A DNA stretch of 34,126 nucleotides. Source: a bacterium. GTDB lineage: Bacteria > Patescibacteriota > Patescibacteriia > Patescibacteriales > GWC2-42-12. Shown piece after piece: positions 15,748 to 22,961 of this stretch. Numbering within the stretch: position 1 is the stretch's first letter; the number at the start of each line of letters is the position of its first letter. Location: assembly GCA_030650415.1 (NCBI GenBank), contig JAUSEG010000040.1, forward strand, positions 1 to 34,126, in the 5' to 3' direction. The position numbers and the translations under genes were made by a program. The notes under the pieces are model-generated. The model saw only the letters and a list, made by a program, of their open reading frames with translations, was not told where the DNA came from and made no database searches.

Positions 15748-17805
15748 TTATTTTTTAACCCTTAAAAATTTAGCATTTATCGCCACCATCACCGTGCTTA
15801 AAGACATAAAGACCGCGCCTAAAGCCGGCGAAAGTAAAATTCCGTAACCGGCCAAGACTCCGGCGGCTAAGGGAATGGCAATAACATTATAGCTGGTGGC
15901 CCAGGCTAAATTTTGCACCATCTTTTTGTAGGTGGCTTTACCGAATAAAATAAGCGAAGCAATGTCTTCAGGATTAGAATTCACTAAAATTATATCCGCG
16001 GTTTCGGCGGCAATATCCGTGCCGCTGCCGATGGCGATCCCGACGTTAGCCTGAGCTAAGGCTGGCGCGTCGTTTATGCCGTCGCCCACCATAGCCACGA
16101 ATTCTCCCTTGGCTTGCAGCTCTTTGACCTTTTCCTGCTTCTCATGAGGCAGAACGCCGGCAAAATAGCCATCCAGCTTTAATTCTTCAGCCACGCTCTT
16201 GGCCGAACTTTCGTTATCGCCGGTCAGCATCCACATCTTAATGCCTTCGCGCCTCAACGATTTAATGGCCTCGAATGATTCGTCGCGGATGGTATCAGAA
16301 AGATTTAGAGCGCCGATTAAACTTAATTTTTCATCGTTAACCACGATGAAAATCATGGTGCCTTCTGCTTGATTTAAATGATCAGGCACGACTAAACCCA
16401 ATTCTTTTAAATAACCCGGACTGGAAATAATAAACTTTTTATTTTCTATAATTGCTTCTACGCCTTTGCCTTTAATGGCTCGAAATTTTTCGGCAACCAA
16501 GTTTTTGACTCCTCGGCTTTCGGCTTCTTTAATCACCGCTCTGGCAATAGGATGTTCGGAATTTTTCTCTAAAGCTTCGGCCACGGCCAGGATTTTATTT
16601 TCATCATAACTATTATCTAAAGCGTAAATCTTTTTAACGCTGAAGGTTCCTTTAGTCAGCGTGCCGGTTTTATCAAAAATAATGATAGTGATCCGCCTGG
16701 AATTTTCAAAGGCCGTCCGATTCCTGATTAAAAGCCCGTTTTGGGCGGATAGAGCCGTGGAAATGGCTACGACTAAGGGAACGGCTAAGCCTAAAGCGTG
16801 CGGGCAGGCGATAATTAAAACCGTGGCCGCCCGTTCTATGGCAAAAGCTAAATCTCGACCGAGCGCCAGCCAAGTTATGAAAGTTATGGCGCTGATGGCC
16901 ATGGCCGAAAGAGTCAGCCAGAACGCCGCCCGGTCGGCTAATAATTGCGTTTTTGACTTTGAGCTTTGCGCGTCTTTGACTAATTTTATCACTTTAGAAA
17001 GATAGGTTTCCTCGCCTACTCCGGCTACTCGTATTTCCAGCGACCCCTCTTCGGTGATAGAACCGCCGATAACTTTATCGCCGGATTGTTTAGCCACCGG
17101 CTTAGCTTCGCCGGTCAACATGGATTCATTAACAAAACTTTCACCCTTAATAACTATGCCATCAGAAGGAATTTTTTCGCCCGGTTTCACTAAAATAACG
17201 TCGCCTTTTTTAAGATCACTAACGTTTATTTCAACTGCCCCATTACCTTTTTTAAGATGCGCTTTGTCCGGAATAAGCTGAGAAAGCTTTTCTAACGCCC
17301 GGGAAGCTCCCATAACCGATTTCATTTCCAAGTAGTGTCCTAAGAGCATAATATCAATCAGCGTGGCCAGCTCCCAAAAAAATACTTCGCCTCTCAACCC
17401 GAAGGTAACCGCCGAGCTGTAAAAATAGGCGACGCTGATAGCCAATGAAATAAGCGTCATCATGCCGAGCGAGTGATGCTTAATTTCACCTAAAGCGCCT
17501 TTTAAAAATGGACTGCCGCCGAAAAAAAATAAAAATGACGAGATTAAAAATAAAACTAATTGATCGCCGGCAAATTTAAAAGAGACATTTAATAAATTCT
17601 GAATAAAGGGCGAAAGAAATAAAACCGGCAGAGTCAAAACCAGGGAAATATAAAATTTCTTTTTAAAAATTTCCACCGAATGCCCGGCGTGCTTATTGTA
17701 ACCGGCTTGATGATCATGGTCATGTTTCATCTCATGGCTAGACTCCATTCCGGCCATAGCTGAAGGCTTGCCCATCGGCTCATAACCATAATGACCGTGC
17801 TCCAT
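15748..17805 (-). CDS. copB: CopB-type copper P1B ATPase with His-rich N-terminus
   Basis: A 685-residue P-type ATPase. Instead of HMA domains, it begins with a His/Met-rich tail (MEHGHYGYEPMG ... HEMKHDHDHQAGYNKHAGH), typical of CopB (P1B-3) pumps. The transport motif is CPH (C334-P335-H336), not CPC, which also marks the CopB class associated with Cu(II)/Cu(I) or Ag. The phosphorylation site is D378 in [18 protein letters not shown] and [12 protein letters not shown] are present. It would complement CopA, which lies 6 kb away on the other strand. Its upstream region holds a copA relic and a possible structured RNA rather than an obvious operator. Confidence 0.94.
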   Translation of the reverse strand: MEHGHYGYEPMGKPSAMAGMESSHEMKHDHDHQAGYNKHAGHSVEIFKKKFYISLVLTLPVLFLSPFIQNLLNVSFKFAGDQLVLFLISSFLFFFGGSPFLKGALGEIKHHSLGMMTLISLAISVAYFYSSAVTFGLRGEVFFWELATLIDIMLLGHYLEMKSVMGASRALEKLSQLIPDKAHLKKGNGAVEINVSDLKKGDVILVKPGEKIPSDGIVIKGESFVNESMLTGEAKPVAKQSGDKVIGGSITEEGSLEIRVAGVGEETYLSKVIKLVKDAQSSKSKTQLLADRAAFWLTLSAMAISAITFITWLALGRDLAFAIERAATVLIIACPHALGLAVPLVVAISTALSAQNGLLIRNRTAFENSRRITIIIFDKTGTLTKGTFSVKKIYALDNSYDENKILAVAEALEKNSEHPIARAVIKEAESRGVKNLVAEKFRAIKGKGVEAIIENKKFIISSPGYLKELGLVVPDHLNQAEGTMIFIVVNDEKLSLIGALNLSDTIRDESFEAIKSLRREGIKMWMLTGDNESSAKSVAEELKLDGYFAGVLPHEKQEKVKELQAKGEFVAMVGDGINDAPALAQANVGIAIGSGTDIAAETADIILVNSNPEDIASLILFGKATYKKMVQNLAWATSYNVIAIPLAAGVLAGYGILLSPALGAVFMSLSTVMVAINAKFLRVKK

Positions 17806-17887
17806 ATTTTTTGCGTTAATTTTAAATATATTTTAATCATATCATAAAAAACTGATAATTTACCAATAAAAAAGTTGGCACCCGCGC

Positions 17888-17992
17888 GCGCCAGCCTTAG
17901 TGCAAGCCGACCTTGGCATCGCCATGGGATCAGGCACGGACGTAGCCATGGAAACCGGTGGTATCGTCATAGTAAAAAACGACTTGAATGAC
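17888..17992 (+). pseudogene. Fragment of a second copA-type ATPase gene
   Basis: The plus-strand frame encodes [20 protein letters not shown] and then [15 protein letters not shown], a near-perfect match to CopA just after its GDGIND motif. DNA identity with the intact copA is clearly lower, with many synonymous differences, so this is not a recent copy of it. Nothing before or after it is ATPase-like. The end carries a duplicated gacttgaat unit before a C run. It is a relic of a divergent copA once present beside copB. Confidence 0.85.
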
Positions 17993-18007
17993 TTGAATGA
18001 CCCCCCC

Positions 18008-18036
18008 TTGACAAGTTTATTAGGTTGTGCTAAGCT
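18008..18036 (+). promoter_or_regulatory. Promoter-like pair before the structured segment
   Basis: TTGACA at 18008-18013, a 17-base spacer ending in TGTGC, then TAAGCT at 18031-18036. The dapA promoter has the same TGTGC extension before TAGGAT. The -35 is consensus; the -10 hexamer is weak but has the extended -10 TG. Confidence 0.4.
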
Positions 18037-18042
18037 ATTAAG

Positions 18043-18262
18043 TTAACTTAAAAATAGAAAGTAATACCCCTTTCTTTATTTAAAGATGGGTATAAAGGCC
18101 GATTTAAGCGGGCCAGGCACGACAAGCATGGGGATTTTCTTGTCAGGCATAACCTGGTTTTTAACTGTGCTACGCCTTGCAGAAATTTTCTTGCCTGCCC
18201 GCTTAAATCGATCTTCAGAAAAAAACCGTCCCCCACCAAAATTTGGTGGGGGACGGTTTTTT
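18043..18262 (+). ncRNA. Candidate structured non-coding RNA
   Basis: Between the promoter-like pair and a perfect terminator lies about 180 bases without a credible reading frame. It folds as ATACCC/GGGTAT (18064-18069 with 18088-18093), then a 13-bp closing stem (18101-18113 with 18197-18209) continued by aggca/tgcct. Inside that stem are a gacaag/cttgtc hairpin (18121-18144) and an aggc/gcct pair (18145-18177). It does not resemble tmRNA, RNase P, SRP RNA or a riboswitch I know. A MITE-like element with inverted ends is the main alternative. Confidence 0.4.
18221..18262. terminator. Perfect bidirectional terminator
   Basis: Twenty-base complementary arms (aaaaaccgtcccccaccaaa and its complement) with A and T runs at the two ends. 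It would end vanW on the minus strand and the candidate RNA on the plus strand, and it overlaps the vanW stop codon. Confidence 0.92.
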
Positions 18263-20189
18263 AGTTAGCTATGAGTGGAGTTGAAGTACCTATCCCGAGC
18301 GGAGTCGAGGGAGCTGTTTCCGGTCCGCCAGCTGGCGGAGATAATTTTTCCACGCCCAAGAGGCAGACTTCTCGCCAGGGAACGTAGTGGGAAGAGAATC
18401 TTTTGGCTTTAATTTCGCCGCTTCCGTAAGTAACTTTGTAATCAAAGAAAGCATCGGCGCCGTTATGGGCTCGTTCAGTACATTTTTTTTCGCCCGGTTT
18501 AAGCGCCAGAGTTTCAACGATTTTTGTCGATTCAGGTTTAACGATATTGTAAATGGTGGGCTGGGTGGTTTCTATAAGACGGGCGTCGCGAGTACCCCAA
18601 AATTCAAAAGATAAAGTATCGCCGGAAATTTTCGCCTGGATTAAAATGTAAGCCGGCGTGTCGTTAATAAAGCGAAAATCCGGCCAAGGATTATAAATGG
18701 TAGCGTCGGTTCCGGCCGGTTCATAATAGACAACTCGGTAAGAATGATTTTGGCGCATAGTCACAGGCAAGCCGCTAGCGATAACCGCTCGGAAAACGGT
18801 TGTGCCAACCTGGCATAAGCCGCCGCCGAATTCGGGCAGAGTCCTACCTTCTTTAATTACCAGCTCTGGCAGATAGCCGGTGGAACCGCCGATTTCACCC
18901 AAGACTTTTAATAAAGAAAATTCTTCGCCCGGCTTTATCATGGTACCGTTAACCGAATTGGCTCCCACGCTTATATTGTGGCGCCGGTTAACGGGAGAGC
19001 CGGCGAAATTCGAAGCGCCTATGCCGATTACTTCTTTAATGCCAAAGCTATTTATACTGCCGGTTTTAGTTAGAGCTAATTGCGCTTCAACCACCAAGTC
19101 GATTTGGTTGTTACCGGAGGCGATCGCTTCTTCGATTTTTATAAGACTGGATTCAAGATTAAGAGCCAGGCCGTCCTGACTGTTTTGAAATTCCGTGACT
19201 TTGCCGTTATTAATTTCAAATTTAGCTTCAACCGGTTTTTTATCTAATTTAGACGCAACCTGCTCGGTTAAATAAGCTTTGAACTTATCATCGTCTAAAC
19301 CGACCTTTACTTTATCGGCCGGTTGATTTTCTAAATTTGGCGTGTCGGTCGAACCGTCGGGCTTTATGGATAAAAATTGAGCTAAAAGGTCTTTATCTAT
19401 AAGCCATTTGTCCTCGCCGTATTTTAAGGTTAGCGGAGCCAAATCTAGAATATTTTTGGCTTGGCTTTCAATGTTTAGTCCGGTTTTAGCTAAAATCTTT
19501 GGGTATTGGGTTATAGTAGAAAGTTGAATTTCGCTTGAGTCAAGATTTGAAAGATTGGTGATCAGCAGATTGACGGCTTCTTCGTAGTCTATGGTTTTAC
19601 CGAATTTTTCTTTGGTGATGGAAAATTCATAATCACCGGTTGATGCAACCTTTTTTATTATCAGCTTTGCATCCTGGGCCGGTTCATAGGTTTTTATGAA
19701 ATTATTTTCCAAGATTTTTGTGATTTCTTCTCGGTTGACCGAAGGGGTTAAAGCCAGGCGTTTTTTTACAACGAGCGTCAGCAATTTATTTTTTAAGTTT
19801 ATAAAAAAATTATCGCTACGGCTGTAGCTTAAAGCCGCGTTAACGGCTCCGTCAATATTAAAATTAATAATTTGATAGGCCAGGTCGCCGTCGATCGAGG
19901 CGATAACCGGAGTTATCGCGGTCTGATAATCTTTATATGAGAAAGTTACGCCGCGTTGGTTAATCTTATCTACGGCTTGATCAATCATTCGTTTAGCTTC
20001 GGCTCCGGATTTTCCGCCTAAATTTAAATTACCAATAAAAATATTAGGATAAATTTTATTTTTGAACATGCCGTCGAAAACGATTAGTCCGGCGCCGGCC
20101 GAGAGAAAAAAAATAAAAAAAATGATTGCTATCGCCAGCAACCACCGCGGTCCTAAGTTTTTTATTTTATCGGTTATGGTCGGAAACAT
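18261..20189 (-). CDS. VanW family cell-wall-associated protein
   Basis: A 642-residue exported protein. An N-terminal membrane anchor (about residues 17-38) is followed by two alpha/beta YoaR-like putative peptidoglycan-binding regions (residues about 40-370). The VanW domain (about 395-510) shows NSVNGTMIKPGEEFSLLKVLGEIGG, PEFGGGLCQVGTTVFRAVIASGL and NHSYRVVYYEPAGTDATIY. The last part is G5-like (PGEKKC ... KVTYGSGEIKAKRF). The role of VanW proteins is unknown; they are linked to the cell envelope. The last about 26 residues, rich in Pro, Thr and Ser, are encoded by repeat-type DNA (18264-18345). It follows hsp20 and DUF3006 with gaps of 12 and 48 bases, and ends at the bidirectional terminator. 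Confidence 0.88.
   Translation of the reverse strand: MFPTITDKIKNLGPRWLLAIAIIFFIFFLSAGAGLIVFDGMFKNKIYPNIFIGNLNLGGKSGAEAKRMIDQAVDKINQRGVTFSYKDYQTAITPVIASIDGDLAYQIINFNIDGAVNAALSYSRSDNFFINLKNKLLTLVVKKRLALTPSVNREEITKILENNFIKTYEPAQDAKLIIKKVASTGDYEFSITKEKFGKTIDYEEAVNLLITNLSNLDSSEIQLSTITQYPKILAKTGLNIESQAKNILDLAPLTLKYGEDKWLIDKDLLAQFLSIKPDGSTDTPNLENQPADKVKVGLDDDKFKAYLTEQVASKLDKKPVEAKFEINNGKVTEFQNSQDGLALNLESSLIKIEEAIASGNNQIDLVVEAQLALTKTGSINSFGIKEVIGIGASNFAGSPVNRRHNISVGANSVNGTMIKPGEEFSLLKVLGEIGGSTGYLPELVIKEGRTLPEFGGGLCQVGTTVFRAVIASGLPVTMRQNHSYRVVYYEPAGTDATIYNPWPDFRFINDTPAYILIQAKISGDTLSFEFWGTRDARLIETTQPTIYNIVKPESTKIVETLALKPGEKKCTERAHNGADAFFDYKVTYGSGEIKAKRFSSHYVPWREVCLLGVEKLSPPAGGPETAPSTPLGIGTSTPLIAN
18264..18345 (-). 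repeat. Repeat-derived 3' end of vanW
   Basis: Contains the 16-base palindrome tccgccagctggcgga (18324-18339), also present at 32472-32487, and a ccctcgactccgctcggga-type palindrome. Together they encode the low-complexity VanW tail, so a repeat seems to have replaced or extended the original C-terminus. Confidence 0.65.
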
Positions 20190-20237
20190 TTTAGAGTGAT
20201 TAATTATTGCGTCAGTCAGCCTGGCGGGGAATTTAGA

Positions 20238-20453
20238 CTAAGAGTTATTGATTATTTCGTTTATGATATTTTTAGCGGTTTGTTTATCTCGTTTTTCCCG
20301 CTCGGTTTTTTCAACCACATCAAAACTTAAGCCTGAACCTTCGTGAAGATTCTTCGGCAATTTATTTTTTGGCCAATTAATCGTTTCGCCATCGCTAGTT
20401 ATTAAAACAGCTTTATTGCCTTCAAAACGATCTACGGTGAGCTTGATGATCAT
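20238..20453 (-). CDS. DUF3006 family protein
   Basis: A 71-residue protein beginning MIIKLTVDRFEGNKAVLITSDGE, followed by INWPKNKLPKNLHEGSGLSFDV. This is the pattern of DUF3006 (a small beta-barrel-like domain starting V-D-R-F-E-G/D-x-x-A-V-L). Function is unknown. In many bacteria it accompanies exported metallo-beta-lactamase or comEC-type genes; here it sits 12 bases after hsp20 and before vanW. Confidence 0.85.
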   Translation of the reverse strand: MIIKLTVDRFEGNKAVLITSDGETINWPKNKLPKNLHEGSGLSFDVVEKTEREKRDKQTAKNIINEIINNS

Positions 20454-20465
20454 AAATAAAATAAA

Positions 20466-20945
20466 TTATTTTTCACTGACTTTGATGAAAATTTGCTTGG
20501 CGCTCTTAGCTTTAGGCAGGATAACGGTTAAAACTCCGTTGTCTATGGAGGCTTCAACTTTTTCCGCTTCAACTTCAACCGGCAGAATAACCGAGCGGGA
20601 AAAGCCGCCCCAATAACATTCTTTTATTAAATAATTTTCTTCCGAAATTTCTTCTTGGCATAAGCGCTTGCCCCGAATCGTTAGCATGTCATTATTGATT
20701 GAAATATCAATATTTTCCGGCTTGACTCCGGCGATAGTTGATTTAACTACCAGTTTGTTCGGTGTTTGGTAAACATCAATCGAAAGTTGACCTTCGTCAT
20801 AATCATCGCCCAGCCATTCGGCTTGTTTGGATTTTTCCGCGGCGATTATTTCTATTTCTTCTTCCGGCTCTCTAGCTTCTTTTTGATTTTCAAACTGATT
20901 TTTTTTGTCGTTTAGACCGGCTAATTTTTTAAAAATGTTAACCAT
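20466..20945 (-). CDS. Small heat shock protein (Hsp20/alpha-crystallin)
   Basis: A 159-residue sHSP. A charged N-terminal arm (residues 1-45) precedes the alpha-crystallin domain (about 53-155): LSIDVYQTPNKLVVKSTIAGVKPENIDISINNDMLTIRGKR, the YWGGFSRSVILP strand pair and the ASIDNGVLTVILPK signature. It holds unfolded proteins in the cytoplasm. It is first in a run of three minus-strand genes. The upstream 55 bases are very AT-rich with TATAAT-like sites; I see no CIRCE element. Confidence 0.93.
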   Translation of the reverse strand: MVNIFKKLAGLNDKKNQFENQKEAREPEEEIEIIAAEKSKQAEWLGDDYDEGQLSIDVYQTPNKLVVKSTIAGVKPENIDISINNDMLTIRGKRLCQEEISEENYLIKECYWGGFSRSVILPVEVEAEKVEASIDNGVLTVILPKAKSAKQIFIKVSEK

Positions 20946-21014
20946 ATCAATTATTTGTTTATGAAGTAGATTATAAAAATATTATACTATTTATAATATT
21001 ATTATACAAGAGGA

Positions 21015-21045
21015 ATAAAAAAGAAGCAGTTTAATGACTTGCTTC
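21015..21045 (-). terminator. Terminator of the 21.1 kb signal-peptide gene
   Basis: On the minus strand gaagca and tgcttc arms enclose an 11-base loop and are followed by six T. Confidence 0.75.
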
Positions 21046-21063
21046 AGGTCTTGAGTTCGAAAC

Positions 21064-21648
21064 TCAGCGTTTTGAAAAATTGTAGAGCAGGTAGGTGCGG
21101 ATAGTAGTATCGCCTCTGATGCCAAACGTCGCGCTGGTGGTTATTGTCAGCCGGTCTGCTCCCGGAATCTTGAAACTTAGCCGCGGGCCTAGCCTGGCGT
21201 CGCCTTTAACTCCGGAATTTAATCCGGCTGTCAGCTCGGTCTCAAGTCCTAGGCGGAATTTACTGACCGGGAAAGTGGCGTAGGAGCTGGCTACGCATCG
21301 GTCGGGCTTTAATAGCAGGTCGGCGTAAAAATCCGACTGCTTGGTTTTTGAGTAAGAGCGGAGATTTAGAACCGGCTGAACCGATCCATCAGTTCCGAAT
21401 AGCCCGCCGGCCATAATTTCTTTCCAGTTTTCTTCCTCCTTGAAGAGCCAGCCGCCTACGGCTAGAAAACGGGCTGGTTCGGTCTTAGTTAGATCCGGCG
21501 CAACCAGCCAGCCAGCTACGGCTTGCCCGTTGGTGATAGACAATTGGAAGTGCGCTAACGCGCGCAACTGGAAGTCCGGGTCATTTGGCGCGGACTGAGC
21601 CAGGCAGGCGAGCGATAGTAGCGTGATTACCGTTAAGGTGGTTTTCAT
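21064..21648 (-). CDS. Exported protein of unknown function, possibly beta-rich
   Basis: A 194-residue protein with a clear signal peptide (residues 1-19; core LTVITLLSLACLA, cleavage near QSA). The mature part alternates hydrophobic and polar residues (FYADLLLKP, FRLGLETELTAGL, RLTITTSATFGIRG) and ends in TYLLYNFSKR. This suggests antiparallel strands such as a small outer-membrane-type barrel. That would be odd in a bacterium without an outer membrane. Codon use is more GC-rich than in hsp20 or trmB beside it. It is a single gene with its own terminator, consistent with acquisition. No family recognised. Confidence 0.7.
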   Translation of the reverse strand: MKTTLTVITLLSLACLAQSAPNDPDFQLRALAHFQLSITNGQAVAGWLVAPDLTKTEPARFLAVGGWLFKEEENWKEIMAGGLFGTDGSVQPVLNLRSYSKTKQSDFYADLLLKPDRCVASSYATFPVSKFRLGLETELTAGLNSGVKGDARLGPRLSFKIPGADRLTITTSATFGIRGDTTIRTYLLYNFSKR

Positions 21649-21713
21649 AATTTTTCCGGTAGTGGGATCTTGGTTGATGGTTTATTCGGTTGTTAAAGAG
21701 CTAATAGCCATAC

Positions 21714-21742
21714 TTGACTATTAACTAAGAAGTATATATTAT
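21714..21742 (+). promoter_or_regulatory. Promoter of the TrmB-family gene
   Basis: TTGACT at 21714-21719 and TATTAT at 21737-21742 with a 17-base spacer. A small accatatggt palindrome lies just downstream, overlapping the first possible ATG, and could be an autoregulatory site. Confidence 0.55.
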
Positions 21743-21792
21743 ATATAAAGAGTGGCCAAGACCACCATATGGTAGCGATTATCACCACAAAT

Positions 21793-22560
21793 ATGGATAT
21801 AAAAATCTATAAAAGTTTAGGGTTAAGCCCCAATGAAGCCAAGATTTATGAAGCTTTGGTAGAAAAAGGCGAGTCCAGTATTAGCCAGATAGCCATCGCC
21901 GGTAAAATTCATCGCCGAAATGCTTATGACGCCATCAATCGATTAATAAACAAAGGGCTTTGTTTTTTAATTGTTTCCTCAAAAGAAAATAGATATAATG
22001 CCGTTGATCCTAATAAGCTTACGGAGTTGGTTGCAGAGCAAAAAACTGAATTAGACAAAGCTCTGCCGGAATTACTAAGCAAGTTTCGGAGGCGAGAAGT
22101 TCCGGAAGAAGCGTACATTTATCGCGGTTTAGAAGGGCAAAAGAATATTTTTAGGGACATGCTGCGAGTAGGCAAGGATAGCTATTTCATCGGAGCCAAG
22201 GGTGGCTGGTATGATCCCAAAATAGAAGCGGCCAGAGTTGCATTTTTTAAAGAAGCCAATAAAAAAGGAATTAAGTTCATTCAATTATTTGATCATGAGA
22301 TTAAAGTAAAAATGCCCGAATTTCCCGGCCATTTTTCCGGCAAGTTGCAGTTTCGATTTTTACCCAAAGAATACGCCACCAATTCGGCAATTCATATTTT
22401 TGGCGATTATGTGATTACCTATACCGGCTTAGTTTTTGGCAAGGTCAGTGACGACATTGTGTTTTTTGTGATTCGCAGCAAAGATTTAGCGGAAAGTTAT
22501 CGAACCTGGTTTTGGTACATGTGGGAGCAATCTAAAGAGCAGAGAAAGATTAATAAATAA
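21793..22560 (+). CDS. TrmB-family transcriptional regulator
   Basis: A 255-residue regulator. The N-terminal winged helix (KSLGLSPNEAKIYEALVEKGESSISQIAIAGKIHRRNAYDAINRLINKGL) is typical of TrmB, which control sugar or central metabolism in archaea and are common in Patescibacteria. Residues about 75-105 form a coiled segment. The C-terminal part (YIYRGLEGQKNIFRDML ... YFIGAKGG ... KIKFIQLFDHE) resembles the phospholipase-D-like effector fold of the family. I start at 21793 because MDIKIYKSLGLS is the usual TrmB beginning; the ATG at 21769 adds eight residues and neither has a clear Shine-Dalgarno. It stands alone between two GC-rich foreign-looking genes. Confidence 0.88.
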   Translation: MDIKIYKSLGLSPNEAKIYEALVEKGESSISQIAIAGKIHRRNAYDAINRLINKGLCFLIVSSKENRYNAVDPNKLTELVAEQKTELDKALPELLSKFRRREVPEEAYIYRGLEGQKNIFRDMLRVGKDSYFIGAKGGWYDPKIEAARVAFFKEANKKGIKFIQLFDHEIKVKMPEFPGHFSGKLQFRFLPKEYATNSAIHIFGDYVITYTGLVFGKVSDDIVFFVIRSKDLAESYRTWFWYMWEQSKEQRKINK

Positions 22561-22961
22561 TTTTTATCTAAGATTTCAAAATAAAAGACACTTTGAGCTA
22601 AAATTTAGCAAAAGATAATCAGAACATCTTAATCTCGGTTAACTTTTGTTAACTTTCTATCCCGTCTCATTTAATTTTCTTCCCGTCTTTGCATCCCTCG
22701 GACGCAAAGACCCCTTGCGGAGCCGTCAGGCTCCAATCGGCGCACACTACTGTCCGATTAAAATTTTATAACAAAATCGCTCTTGTCAATATCCCTAAAA
22801 AAAAGAGGCAACCGTGAGTTTGGTGCTCAAAGTTGCCAGGTGGGCTGTTTTTGCCTGCGTTTGCAAGCAATCCTCCATACCCATTGTGTAGGCAAATTGG
22901 AAGAAGATAGAACTAGGGGCGATTATTATTAAGGGATCGCCCAACCCGTGAAACCCTCGAA
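22561..22961. other. Intergenic region with consecutive hairpins
   Basis: About 400 bases without a gene. It holds a gttaac-tttt-gttaac repeat (22638-22653), two tcccgtct copies, and three adjacent stems: tttgcatcc/ggacgcaaa (22688-22708, one mismatch), ggagcc/ggctcc (22719-22734) and aatcgg/ccgatt (22735-22759). The terminator of the next minus-strand gene is at 22797-22837, and a gggcgat/atcgccc stem lies near 22918-22943. Confidence 0.6.
22797..22837 (-). terminator. Terminator of the 23 kb multi-TM gene
   Basis: On the minus strand ggcaac and gttgcc arms enclose a 19-base loop and are followed by an eight-T run. Confidence 0.65.

Larger units (their letters stand above)
17806..18260. other. 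Intergenic region with copA relic and possible structured RNA
   Basis: This 455-base gap upstream of copB holds no complete gene. From left to right it contains an AT-rich copB leader, a fragment of a copA gene on the plus strand (17888-17992), a promoter-like pair (18008-18036), a strongly folded segment (18038-18209) and a perfect terminator (18221-18262). A 14-base palindrome (ttaagttaacttaa) sits at 18038-18051. Confidence 0.75.

Noticed and set aside
18086-18268. 60-residue plus-strand open frame over the structured segment
   Set aside because: It runs through the terminator and has no recognisable protein features; pairing of the DNA is the stronger signal.
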